DNA from: an uncultured Lachnospiraceae bacterium
GTDB taxonomy: Bacteria > Bacillota > Clostridia > Lachnospirales > Lachnospiraceae
NCBI GenBank assembly: GCA_902803305.1
Contig: CADCPL010000142.1
Span: 1 to 9,138, forward strand
Direction: 5' to 3'
Length of the DNA stretch: 9,138 nucleotides
Shown: positions 1-7,625 of the stretch, in pieces
How positions within the stretch are numbered: position 1 is the stretch's first letter
How the letters are laid out: every line of letters begins with the position of its first letter
Program-made: the position numbers and the translations under genes
The notes under the pieces: model-generated
The model's database searches: none
What the model saw: the letters and a program-made list of their open reading frames with translations, nothing else
What the model was told of the DNA's origin: nothing

Positions 1-26
1 ACAATAGTATTAGGGAGGATTATAAA

Positions 27-1061
27 ATGAGCGTAGTAATTTCACAATTCGGAAAGACTCATTTCGGAAAGGACATCAAGCTGTACACGATCAGTAACGG
101 CAAAGGAATGCAGGCCGCAGTCACGAACATCGGCGCAAGTCTCGTTAATCTGATCGTTCCTAATGACAAGGGTGAGAGCAAGGATATCATCCTCGGTTTT
201 GAGAGCGGTGAAGAATATCTCGTGAACGGAAGCTTTTTCGGGGCTACTATTGGCAGAGTCGCAAACCGTACCGCGAACGCGAAGTTTTCCATAGACGGAA
301 AAGAGTACAGCCTTGCGGTCAACGACAACGAGAACAATCTTCATTCCGATTTTTACAAGGGAATGCACAAGGTGCTGTGGGATGCCGAGACAGGCGATGA
401 TCATGTGAAATTCTCATATCATTCGCCCGACATGGAAAACGGTTTTCCCGGCAACTTTGATATAAGCGTGACATATACGCTCACACAGGAAAATGAGATA
501 GTGATCTCGTATGAAGGAGTCAGCGACAAAAAGACTCTTATCAACATGACAAACCATACATACTTTAATCTGTCCGGACATGACAGCGGATCGATCGAGA
601 ATACGTTCATTCAGATCTTCGCATCAAACTATACGCCCGTTGTCAAGGGAGCCATCCCTACGGGTGAGATCGCTCCGGTAAAGGGAACGGTCATGGACTT
701 TACCGAAGGCAAGACGATCGGACAGGATATAGGAGATGCGTTTGAACAGCTTACTCTCATAAAAGGATATGATCACAACTATGTTGTGGACGGCTATGAC
801 GGCAAATCAAAACTGATCGCTATAGCAAAAGCCGACGGAAGAACGATGAAAGTATTTTCTGATCTTCCCGGAATACAGTTCTATGCGGGTAACAACATCG
901 CACCCCAGGAAGGAAAGGATGGGGCATTCTACAAGGCAAGGACGGGCTTCTGTCTGGAGACGCAGTACTTCCCCAACAGTGCGAACGATCCGGCATTCAT
1001 CCATCCGATCTTTGATGCCGGACAGAAGTATGAGACAACAACAATCTACAGGTTTGAATAA
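27..1061 (+). CDS. galM: Aldose 1-epimerase (mutarotase, GalM family)
   Basis: The product is predicted to interconvert the alpha and beta anomers of galactose, glucose and related aldoses in the cytoplasm, feeding the Leloir and hexose kinase pathways. The 344-residue length is typical of the family. Visible family motifs are IGRVANR (Arg77), NNLH (His106), the NHTYFNL signature (catalytic His177), GYDHNYV (Asp249) and GFCLETQ (catalytic Glu311). These match the Arg, His, His, Asp and Glu active-site set known from characterised GalM proteins. There is no signal peptide, so a cytoplasmic location is expected. The ATG at 27 is preceded by GGGAGG at 13-18 with 8 bases of spacing, which supports this start. 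The stop lies 3 bases before the next gene, so the two are probably cotranscribed. The promoter is outside the window or further upstream. Activity on aldoses is confident; substrate preference cannot be read from the sequence. Confidence 0.96.
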   Translation: MSVVISQFGKTHFGKDIKLYTISNGKGMQAAVTNIGASLVNLIVPNDKGESKDIILGFESGEEYLVNGSFFGATIGRVANRTANAKFSIDGKEYSLAVNDNENNLHSDFYKGMHKVLWDAETGDDHVKFSYHSPDMENGFPGNFDISVTYTLTQENEIVISYEGVSDKKTLINMTNHTYFNLSGHDSGSIENTFIQIFASNYTPVVKGAIPTGEIAPVKGTVMDFTEGKTIGQDIGDAFEQLTLIKGYDHNYVVDGYDGKSKLIAIAKADGRTMKVFSDLPGIQFYAGNNIAPQEGKDGAFYKARTGFCLETQYFPNSANDPAFIHPIFDAGQKYETTTIYRFE

Positions 1062-1064
1062 GGA

Positions 1065-2876
1065 ATGAGTGGTACTGACAAGGAAAAACATAATAACGAT
1101 CACAAAAAATTTTCCGTTACCATTATCGGGATCGTGATCTATTCCATTGTACTGATCGCGGTAATGGTCGGTTCATACATCGGTGTCAAGGTCATTTTCA
1201 AACGATATGACAGCAAGGTTGCACAGGCTCTCGCACAGCCGGAAGAAACTGAAGCTGTGGAAGAAGAGAGTGAGCCGACGCCTACTCCCGAGCCCGAAGA
1301 AGAGCCGGAACCTGAAGAGGTTGATCTTGATCATGATGTTGATGCGGATGATCTGACCGATCCCGAAACGGGCGTAGTTGATTACTCCAAGGTGCGCTTT
1401 AAACCGGGAAAACGAAGCAAGTCACTTAAATGGAAGGATACCGTTTTTTCAAGGATCGAAAACGTTCGCGAGCCGGCACAGGCACCGGTTAACACATTCG
1501 ATTACAAGAGAGTATCCGTTAAGCTTCCGGATAACAATTCTTCGGAATACAAGGTATATACAAACCCGGAAAACGATATGGTCGAAAAGATCACCGAAGC
1601 GGAGGACTGCGGCGGAAATCTTCAGATCCTGGATTATTATTTTGATAACGGGGATCTTAATTATGTCGCGGAGTACAAGACCTATGTGGATAAGCCGGTG
1701 AACATATCATCCGCGGGGATCGAATCCAGATATTATTTCAGAAATGACTGTATGGTCCGCTATATATACTGCAAAGACGGAAACGCGACAGAATACACGG
1801 TGGCGGATATTGATTCATACAGCAAGGGAACAGTGGATCAGTATGATTATCTCGAGCAGGATATCATAAACAGAGCATACATAGTATATAACCTCGCACC
1901 GACGCTTAAGGAGACGGAAGTGCTCTGCGGTTATGTCATGGATGAATTTTCCATGCCGATGGAAGATGCCAAGATCGTTGTCAAAACGGAGTCAAACGAT
2001 AAAGTCGCAGCGGAAACGATAACGGACGGAGACGGGTTTTACAAGATTGTTGTTGACTGTACCGATGACGACAGTTATTGCATAACCGCAAGCAAAGATA
2101 CACTTAATGATGTGGGAGTGTACGGGATAACAGCAAGGTACGGTTCGGGAAAATATTCGGTTGAGACCATATACATGGGATACACAAATAACCTTACGGA
2201 ATATCCCGTTCAGTTTATGATAAGAGACGCCATCGACCCGAATAAGCCTCTTTCAGGTGCGGGCATCATGCTGAGAAGAGGATTTAACAACCGCACCGGA
2301 GAAGTGATGCAGACCGGAGCTCTCGATGATAACGGAAACGGAACTGTCAAGCTTACTTCCGGAAGTTATACCGCAGAGATCTCAAAAGGCGGATATGAAA
2401 CGCTGTTTTTGTCTGTGGTGATCAGACTCGATCACCAGATCGCCGTGGGATTTGCAGTGCCCGATGTAGCGGACGACACATATCAGGTAGTCGTATCATG
2501 GGAGTCGGCGCCTCTTGACCTGTGTGCCAAGGCCATTTCTTCAAACCAGGCAAGAGTGATCAGTTCCCCTGTAGACAGTCTGGGACTGACAACTGCCGAA
2601 ACGGTTACGATAGATAATGCCGGAACAGATGATTACAGGTTCTATGTCACTGATCTGGGAGCGATCACTGCCGGAGACGTGATGGCATATAACATGACGG
2701 GATCCTGCGCATATGCCCAAGTATATGACAGCAACGGACTGCAGGGCAATTTCCATGTACCGGCTGCATCGGCGGGTGTTGTATGGGAAGCGTTCGAGAT
2801 ACGTAACAAATCGATACTTCCGATCAATTCATATTACTACGCCGTTGAAGACGATGCTTTATGGAAAACAAGATGA
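1065..2876 (+). CDS. Membrane-anchored surface protein with acidic linker and Ig-like/carboxypeptidase-regulatory-like domains
   Basis: I do not recognise a named gene. The 603-residue product has a short charged N-terminus (1-16), one hydrophobic segment (about 17-45) with no lipobox or obvious cleavage site, and a Pro/Glu/Asp-rich stretch (about 57-104) that looks like an extended spacer outside the membrane. A region of unknown fold follows (about 105-285). Residues about 288-350 resemble a carboxypeptidase-regulatory-like beta domain (CGYV..PMEDAKIVVKT...TDGDGFYKI). Residues about 383-465 resemble a second such domain (PLSGAGIMLRRG...GSYTAEISKGGYETL). The C-terminal part (about 472-590) resembles YfaP-type beta domains, with VVSW..APLDL, a YRFYVTD stretch and a final NFHVP...WEAFEI...ILPIN stretch. 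The usual DLDSHL-like motif reads DLCAKA here. No catalytic residues are evident; a role in surface binding or envelope structure is inferred. The start at 1065 is 3 bases after the galM stop and has only a weak ribosome site, suggesting coupling. There is no LPxTG motif or C-terminal anchor. Confidence 0.88.
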   Translation: MSGTDKEKHNNDHKKFSVTIIGIVIYSIVLIAVMVGSYIGVKVIFKRYDSKVAQALAQPEETEAVEEESEPTPTPEPEEEPEPEEVDLDHDVDADDLTDPETGVVDYSKVRFKPGKRSKSLKWKDTVFSRIENVREPAQAPVNTFDYKRVSVKLPDNNSSEYKVYTNPENDMVEKITEAEDCGGNLQILDYYFDNGDLNYVAEYKTYVDKPVNISSAGIESRYYFRNDCMVRYIYCKDGNATEYTVADIDSYSKGTVDQYDYLEQDIINRAYIVYNLAPTLKETEVLCGYVMDEFSMPMEDAKIVVKTESNDKVAAETITDGDGFYKIVVDCTDDDSYCITASKDTLNDVGVYGITARYGSGKYSVETIYMGYTNNLTEYPVQFMIRDAIDPNKPLSGAGIMLRRGFNNRTGEVMQTGALDDNGNGTVKLTSGSYTAEISKGGYETLFLSVVIRLDHQIAVGFAVPDVADDTYQVVVSWESAPLDLCAKAISSNQARVISSPVDSLGLTTAETVTIDNAGTDDYRFYVTDLGAITAGDVMAYNMTGSCAYAQVYDSNGLQGNFHVPAASAGVVWEAFEIRNKSILPINSYYYAVEDDALWKTR

Positions 2877-2927
2877 TATTGTGATATGCTGACATATAGT
2901 AAAAATCATTACAGAAAGGATTAAGCT

Positions 2928-3764
2928 ATGAACAATTTGGATTTGGCAAAAACGGCTAATGAAGTTCGTAAAGGGATCGTTACTGCGGTTCATTCGGCCA
3001 AAGCCGGACATCCCGGCGGATCATTATCCTGTGCAGACATGATGACATTTCTGTACTTCGAGGAGATGAACATCGATCCCAAAGATCCGAAGAAGGCGGA
3101 TCGTGACAGATTTGTTCTTTCAAAAGGACACTGTGCACCTGCACTTTATTCTGCTCTTGCACAGAGAGGTTATTTCCCGGTTGAAGATCTTAAGACACTG
3201 CGTAAGCTCGGATCGCACCTTCAGGGACATCCCTGTATGCAGCACACACCGGGTGTTGATATGTCAAGCGGATCGCTCGGACAGGGAATCTCCGTAGCAG
3301 CCGGCATGGCACTTTCGGCAAAGCTTTCAAATGACAGCTATCGTGTGTACACACTCCTCGGTGACGGTGAGATCGCGGAAGGTCAGGTATGGGAAGCAGC
3401 TATGTTCGCAGGTCACAAGCACCTTGACAATTTTGTCGTGATCGTTGACAACAACGGACTTCAGATCGACGGAAAGATCGAAGATGTCTGCAATCCTTAT
3501 CCCATAGACAAGAAATTCGAAGCATTCAATTTCCATGTAATAAATATCGATGCACATGATTTTGACCAGATAAGAGCGGCACTCAAAGAGGCAAGAGAGA
3601 CTAAGGGAATGCCGACGGCCATAATCATGAAGTCCGTTAAGGGTAAGGGCGTATCATTCATGGAAAATCAGGCAGGATGGCACGGTAAGGCACCCAATGA
3701 TGAACAGTACGCAACTGCCATGGCAGATCTCGAGAAAGTAGGTGAAGCATTATGTCAGAAGTAG
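2928..3764 (+). CDS. Transketolase, N-terminal (TPP-binding) subunit
   Basis: This is the N-terminal half of a split transketolase. With its partner it should move two-carbon ketol units between sugar phosphates in the cytoplasmic non-oxidative pentose phosphate pathway, using thiamine diphosphate and a divalent metal. The 278-residue length fits the split type. Visible motifs are AGHPGGSLS (His28), SKGHCAPALY (His68), the GSLGQGI loop (115-121) and the thiamine diphosphate/metal motif beginning GDGEIAEGQVWEA (145-157) and closing with DNNG (174-177). A WHGK motif (His252) is near the C-terminus. AAAGGA at 2915-2920 lies 7 bases before the ATG and supports the start. A 51-base gap separates it from the upstream gene. 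The last 13 bases overlap the start of the second subunit, as expected for translational coupling of two subunits made in equal amounts. The split architecture is common in Firmicutes and archaea. Confidence 0.96.
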   Translation: MNNLDLAKTANEVRKGIVTAVHSAKAGHPGGSLSCADMMTFLYFEEMNIDPKDPKKADRDRFVLSKGHCAPALYSALAQRGYFPVEDLKTLRKLGSHLQGHPCMQHTPGVDMSSGSLGQGISVAAGMALSAKLSNDSYRVYTLLGDGEIAEGQVWEAAMFAGHKHLDNFVVIVDNNGLQIDGKIEDVCNPYPIDKKFEAFNFHVINIDAHDFDQIRAALKEARETKGMPTAIIMKSVKGKGVSFMENQAGWHGKAPNDEQYATAMADLEKVGEALCQK

Positions 3765-4693
3765 AAAAGATCGCAACCAGAGCCAGCTACGGTAATGCAC
3801 TCGTGGAGCTGGGCAATGAGCATGATGACCTTGTAGTATTAACAGCTGACCTTGCTGCAGCTACAATGACGGGCGTATTTGCCAAGGCTCATCCGGACAA
3901 GCACATTAACTGCGGTATCGCAGAATCGAATATGACAGGCATAGCAGCAGGACTTGCTGCAACAGGAAAGGTTCCTTTTGCAAGTTCATTTGCAATGTTC
4001 TCTGCAGGAAGAGCCTTTGAACAGGTTCGTAACTCGATCGGATATCCGCATCTTAACGTTAAGATCGGCGCAACACATGCCGGAGTATCGGTAGGAGAAG
4101 ACGGTGCATCACATCAGTGTAACGAGGATATCGCTCTTATGCGTACTATCCCGGGAATGGTGATCATCAATCCCGCTGATGATGTTGAGGCAAGAGCAGC
4201 CGTTAAGGCAGCTTACGAATATGTCGGACCCGTATATCTGCGTTTCGGACGTGCAGCGGTTCCCGTGTTCAACGATGAGAAGACATACAAGTTTGAGATG
4301 GGCAAGGGCATCGTACTTCGCGAGGGTAAGGATGTTACGATAGTTGCTACGGGTATCACGGTTCCCGCATCAATGGAAGCAGCACAGATGCTCGCAAAAG
4401 ACGGTATAGATGCAGAAGTGATAAACATCCATACGATCAAGCCTCTTGATGAGGAGCTTATACTTAAGTCTGCAAAGAAGACAGGCAAGGTTGTCACGGC
4501 TGAAGAGCATTCGGTCATCGGCGGCCTCGGCAGCGCGGTATGCGATGTTCTGTCGGAAAAGCACCCCACACCTGTATTCAAGATCGGAATGCAGGATGTA
4601 TTCGGCGAGAGCGGATCGGCAGCACAGCTTCTTCACAAATATCTGCTTGATGCAGAAGGAATATACGATCAGGTTAAGAGTTTTGTTAAATGA
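3752..4693 (+). CDS. Transketolase, C-terminal (pyrimidine-binding) subunit
   Basis: This is the second half of the split transketolase, combining the pyrimidine-binding domain and the C-terminal transketolase domain in 313 residues. The CGIAESNM motif carries the conserved glutamate (Glu58) that activates thiamine diphosphate. The GEDGASHQ motif (116-122, His121) matches the substrate-binding loop, and the stretch around VYLRFGRA (161-168) is also typical of the family. The C-terminal domain starts near residue 185 and includes IHTIKPLD (226-233) and EEHSVIGGLGSAV (251-263). AGGTGA at 3740-3745 lies 6 bases before the ATG, inside the preceding gene, and supports the start. The ORF overlaps the first subunit by 13 bases and the following isomerase-kinase gene by 4 bases (ATGA). 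A 1-deoxyxylulose-5-phosphate synthase or pyruvate dehydrogenase E1 subunit was considered, but the motifs and the pairing with the preceding gene fit transketolase better. Confidence 0.95.
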   Translation: MSEVEKIATRASYGNALVELGNEHDDLVVLTADLAAATMTGVFAKAHPDKHINCGIAESNMTGIAAGLAATGKVPFASSFAMFSAGRAFEQVRNSIGYPHLNVKIGATHAGVSVGEDGASHQCNEDIALMRTIPGMVIINPADDVEARAAVKAAYEYVGPVYLRFGRAAVPVFNDEKTYKFEMGKGIVLREGKDVTIVATGITVPASMEAAQMLAKDGIDAEVINIHTIKPLDEELILKSAKKTGKVVTAEEHSVIGGLGSAVCDVLSEKHPTPVFKIGMQDVFGESGSAAQLLHKYLLDAEGIYDQVKSFVK

Positions 4694-6432
4694 GAGAATT
4701 AATCTTCCTTGAACCGGTTGTCAAAAAACTGATATGGGGCAAAGAGTACTGGACGGTCAGCGCACATGAGAGCGGTGACTGTCTGGTCAGGGGAGGAACA
4801 TACGACGGTCTTCATCTGTCACAGCTGTGGAGTGATCACAAAGAGATCTTCGGAGTGGAAACGGACGGTGATTTTCCTTTCATAGTAAAAGTCATAGACG
4901 CGCGTGATCCTCTCAGCATCCAGGTTCATCCGGACAATGAATATGCATCAAAGACAGAGAACGGTGCATCCGGCAAGACCGAGTGCTGGTATGTTATGGA
5001 CTGCGACAGAGACGCATCCATCATCATCGGACATAAAGCGGAAAGCCGTCAGGAAGCAGCCAGGATGATAGAGGAAGGCAGGTGGGACGACCTCCTTCGC
5101 GAGATACCGGTCAAGAAGGGAGACTTCTTTCAGATCACTCCCGGAACCGTGCATGCGATCAAGCAGAACACGATGATAATGGAGATCCAGCAGAGTTCCG
5201 ACGTGACCTACAGACTGTATGATTACGGCAGGGTCAGGAACGGAGAACCCAGAGCTCTTCATGTGGATAAGAGTCTGGATGTCATGAGGATCCCTCATAC
5301 TGATGCCGGATGTTACACGAACGGCGTAAAAGGACGGCTTGTCTCATGCAGGTATTATGATGTCGACAGGTATGATATAGCAGGTTCCAGGGATTTTGAA
5401 AAAAGCGACAAATTTATGATCATCTCCGTGCTTGAAGGCGAAGGCGGTATCGACGGCAGAAAGATCAAGGCCGGAGAATCGTTCATCGTCTCGGGCGGAT
5501 ATGGTGATTTTACAATCTTCGGAAGCCTTTCGGTTATGGTCACAAGGCTGCCGAAGCTGTACGGCGGTCTGGAGGCCGGCGGCACCAAGATGGTGTGCGC
5601 TCTGGGTTATGCGGACGGAACGATAGAGGATAAGATATCATTTCCGACAACAACACCGGAAAAATCTATACCGAGGATCATCGAATACTTTAAGGATAAG
5701 GAAATATGCTCTCTCGGGATAGGGTCATTCGGTCCCGTAGATGTGAATCCCGATTCCGAATCTTACGGAAATATCCTTGATTCACCGAAGCTTGCATGGC
5801 AGCACTATCCTCTCAAGAAAGTGCTTGAGGATGCGCTCTGTGTTCCGATAAAGGTCGATACCGACGTTAACGGTTCATGCCTCGGAGAAATGACTTTCGG
5901 CTGTGCCGAGGGGATGGATAACGTCGGGTATGTTACGATCGGTACAGGTATCGGTGCGGGTATGGCAGTCAACGGTCAGCTCGTTCACGGAATGGGACAT
6001 CCGGAATTCGGTCATATCCTTGTATCAAGGATCGAGGGCGATGATTACAAGGGAAAATGTCCTTTTCATCCCACGTGTTTTGAGAGCCTTGCTTCGGGAC
6101 CCGCCATAGAAGAAAGATGGGGCAAAAAAGCCGAGGAGCTTTCAGACAGACCGGAAGTCTGGGAAATGGAAGCCGATTATATTGCGCAGGGACTTATGGC
6201 GATGGTACTTACGATCTCTCCCCGCAAGATAATCCTTGGCGGAGGTGTGATGCACCAGCAGCAGCTTTTCCCTCTTATAAGAAAGAAACTGAAGGAAAAG
6301 CTTGCCGGGTACATTCACACCAGAGAATTGGATGATATAGATGATTATGTGGTTCCTGCATCGCTTGATGATGAGCAGGGGATCAAGGGGGCTGTTCAGC
6401 TGGGAGTGCTGGCAGAGATCGAAAGCAAGTAA
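4690..6432 (+). CDS. Fused mannose-6-phosphate isomerase (class I) - ROK family fructokinase
   Basis: One uninterrupted 580-residue ORF joins two enzymes. Residues 1 to about 286 are a short class I mannose-6-phosphate isomerase, which interconverts mannose 6-phosphate and fructose 6-phosphate. Probable zinc ligands are Gln78 and His80 (in IQVHPDN), Glu98 (GKTECWY) and His155 (GTVHAI), with the catalytic Arg175 in VTYRLYDYGR. Residues about 290-580 are a ROK-family fructokinase. They show an ATP loop (YGGLEAGGTK, 291-300), a likely catalytic base Asp392 in DTDVNGSCLGE, GTGIGAGM (418-425), GHPEFGH (436-442) and a zinc site from His442, Cys457, His460 and Cys463, then ASGPAIEERWG (468-478). Both halves look intact and both yield fructose 6-phosphate. 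The isomerase half is slightly shorter than free-standing homologues of about 315 residues, and the linker is almost nil. The ATG overlaps the transketolase stop (ATGA) and has only a weak ribosome site, so coupling is likely. Substrate choice of the kinase (fructose versus another hexose) is inferred from motifs. Confidence 0.93.
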   Translation: MRELIFLEPVVKKLIWGKEYWTVSAHESGDCLVRGGTYDGLHLSQLWSDHKEIFGVETDGDFPFIVKVIDARDPLSIQVHPDNEYASKTENGASGKTECWYVMDCDRDASIIIGHKAESRQEAARMIEEGRWDDLLREIPVKKGDFFQITPGTVHAIKQNTMIMEIQQSSDVTYRLYDYGRVRNGEPRALHVDKSLDVMRIPHTDAGCYTNGVKGRLVSCRYYDVDRYDIAGSRDFEKSDKFMIISVLEGEGGIDGRKIKAGESFIVSGGYGDFTIFGSLSVMVTRLPKLYGGLEAGGTKMVCALGYADGTIEDKISFPTTTPEKSIPRIIEYFKDKEICSLGIGSFGPVDVNPDSESYGNILDSPKLAWQHYPLKKVLEDALCVPIKVDTDVNGSCLGEMTFGCAEGMDNVGYVTIGTGIGAGMAVNGQLVHGMGHPEFGHILVSRIEGDDYKGKCPFHPTCFESLASGPAIEERWGKKAEELSDRPEVWEMEADYIAQGLMAMVLTISPRKIILGGGVMHQQQLFPLIRKKLKEKLAGYIHTRELDDIDDYVVPASLDDEQGIKGAVQLGVLAEIESK

Positions 6433-7625
6433 TGGCATCAGAGATTAATGAGACTTTAAAAGAAAAATACGAAGCTACCCAGCAGGAGTTCGAGAAGAAA
6501 ATACGTCGCCACAGAAGGGCGATAATGTACCGTATAGTCATAGGAATAGCCATCGCTATCGTTCTTGTTATCAGTGCATACTACAACTTTCAGAAGATGG
6601 TCTATACCGACTATGATGTTATTCGGTCAATATCATATGCGGAGGCATCAAATGCAAAGTATCTGAAGTTCGGACAGAACGTTCTAAGATACAGTCAGGA
6701 TGGTGCGTCCGCTTTTAATATCGCAAATGACATGCTGTGGAACGAAACATTCGAAATGCAGAATCCGATCGTAGACACGTGCGGTGATTATGTGGCCATC
6801 GGCGATTACATGGGTACCACGATCTACATATATAACAGCACGGGACTGCAGGGATCTATTGATACGTCAACGCCTCTCAAGAGATTTTGTGTTTCGGGAA
6901 ACGGTAATGTTGCCGTGGTCCTCGAGGATGATGAAGTTACATGGGTCAAGCTCTATGATGTAAACGGTACCAACATCGCAAGTGACCGTACCACGATGTC
7001 AAAAAGCGGATACCCGGTGTGCATAGATATTTCCGAAGACGGGATACTGCTTGCGGTCTCATATCTGTTCGTTGACAGCGGAATGCTTTCAACGTCGATA
7101 GCATATTATAATTTCGGAGCAGTAGGACAGAACGAAGTCGATAACCTTGTGAGCGGATACAATTATTCCGGATCGGTCGGTTCTCTTGTCGAGTTCATCA
7201 ATCCCGATACGAGCATAGCGGTCGCTGACAACAAGTTCTGTATCTTCAAGGGAACTCAGAAGCCGGAGAACATATTCGAAGTAGATATAGAGGACGAGAT
7301 ACTCAGCGTCTTCCATAATGAAAACCTTATTGTGCTGGTGTTTGAAGATGAAGACGGGGAAAACAAATTCCGCGCCGAGGTTTATGACGATAAGGGAAAT
7401 CTTGTGACCACACAGGGATTTGATATGGACTACAGTTACATCAGTCTGTTCAAGGATCTGATGATCATATACAACAGTGAGGCATGTCAGATCTATAACA
7501 CCTCGGGACTGAAGAAATTCGACGCAGCCTTTGACAGAGCGGCTGTTACGATGTTGCCCGGCAGTTCAAGGACCAGATTCCTGGTCGTTTATCCTGACGG
7601 TATGGAGGAGATCAAACTGAAGTAA
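6432..7625 (+). CDS. Single-pass membrane protein with probable extracytoplasmic beta-propeller (DUF5711-like)
   Basis: The 397-residue product has a charged, probably helical or coiled-coil N-terminus (about 1-30, rich in Glu, Lys and Arg), one transmembrane helix (about 32-52) and a long outside region. That region is made of short repeated beta-strand patterns separated by Asp/Gly/Asn turns, such as GDYVAIGDYMGTTIYIYNSTG, VSGNGNVAVVLEDDEVTWVKLYDVNG, ISEDGILLAVSYLF and LFKDLMIIYNSEACQIYNTSG. This spacing suggests a WD40/PQQ-like propeller. Size, topology and the CvpA neighbour resemble DUF5711 proteins of Lachnospiraceae; I recall this family from general knowledge and did not search. The positive residues before the helix favour an outside C-terminal domain. 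Start and stop overlap the neighbouring genes by single bases (TAATG on each side), so it is the fourth gene of a coupled operon. The function is unknown; a sensing, scaffold or envelope assembly role is only a guess. Confidence 0.8.
   Translation: MASEINETLKEKYEATQQEFEKKIRRHRRAIMYRIVIGIAIAIVLVISAYYNFQKMVYTDYDVIRSISYAEASNAKYLKFGQNVLRYSQDGASAFNIANDMLWNETFEMQNPIVDTCGDYVAIGDYMGTTIYIYNSTGLQGSIDTSTPLKRFCVSGNGNVAVVLEDDEVTWVKLYDVNGTNIASDRTTMSKSGYPVCIDISEDGILLAVSYLFVDSGMLSTSIAYYNFGAVGQNEVDNLVSGYNYSGSVGSLVEFINPDTSIAVADNKFCIFKGTQKPENIFEVDIEDEILSVFHNENLIVLVFEDEDGENKFRAEVYDDKGNLVTTQGFDMDYSYISLFKDLMIIYNSEACQIYNTSGLKKFDAAFDRAAVTMLPGSSRTRFLVVYPDGMEEIKLK

Noticed and set aside
2884..2897. Small hairpin ATATG-CTGA-CATAT in the gap before the transketolase genes
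   Set aside because: The stem is only 5 AT-rich pairs with no T run after it, so it is not a credible terminator or regulator on its own.
2895..2900. TATAGT as a -10 box for a separate transketolase promoter
   Set aside because: No acceptable -35 element lies 16-18 bases upstream, and there is no terminator after the preceding gene. A promoter here remains possible but is unsupported.
4213..4581. 122-codon antisense ORF inside the second transketolase subunit
   Set aside because: It lies fully within a conserved enzyme gene and its translation resembles no recognisable protein.
3752..4693. Alternative reading as 1-deoxyxylulose-5-phosphate synthase or a pyruvate dehydrogenase E1 beta subunit
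   Set aside because: The partner subunit and the spacing of the GIAE, GEDGASHQ and C-terminal motifs fit split transketolase. No E2 or E3 genes are nearby.
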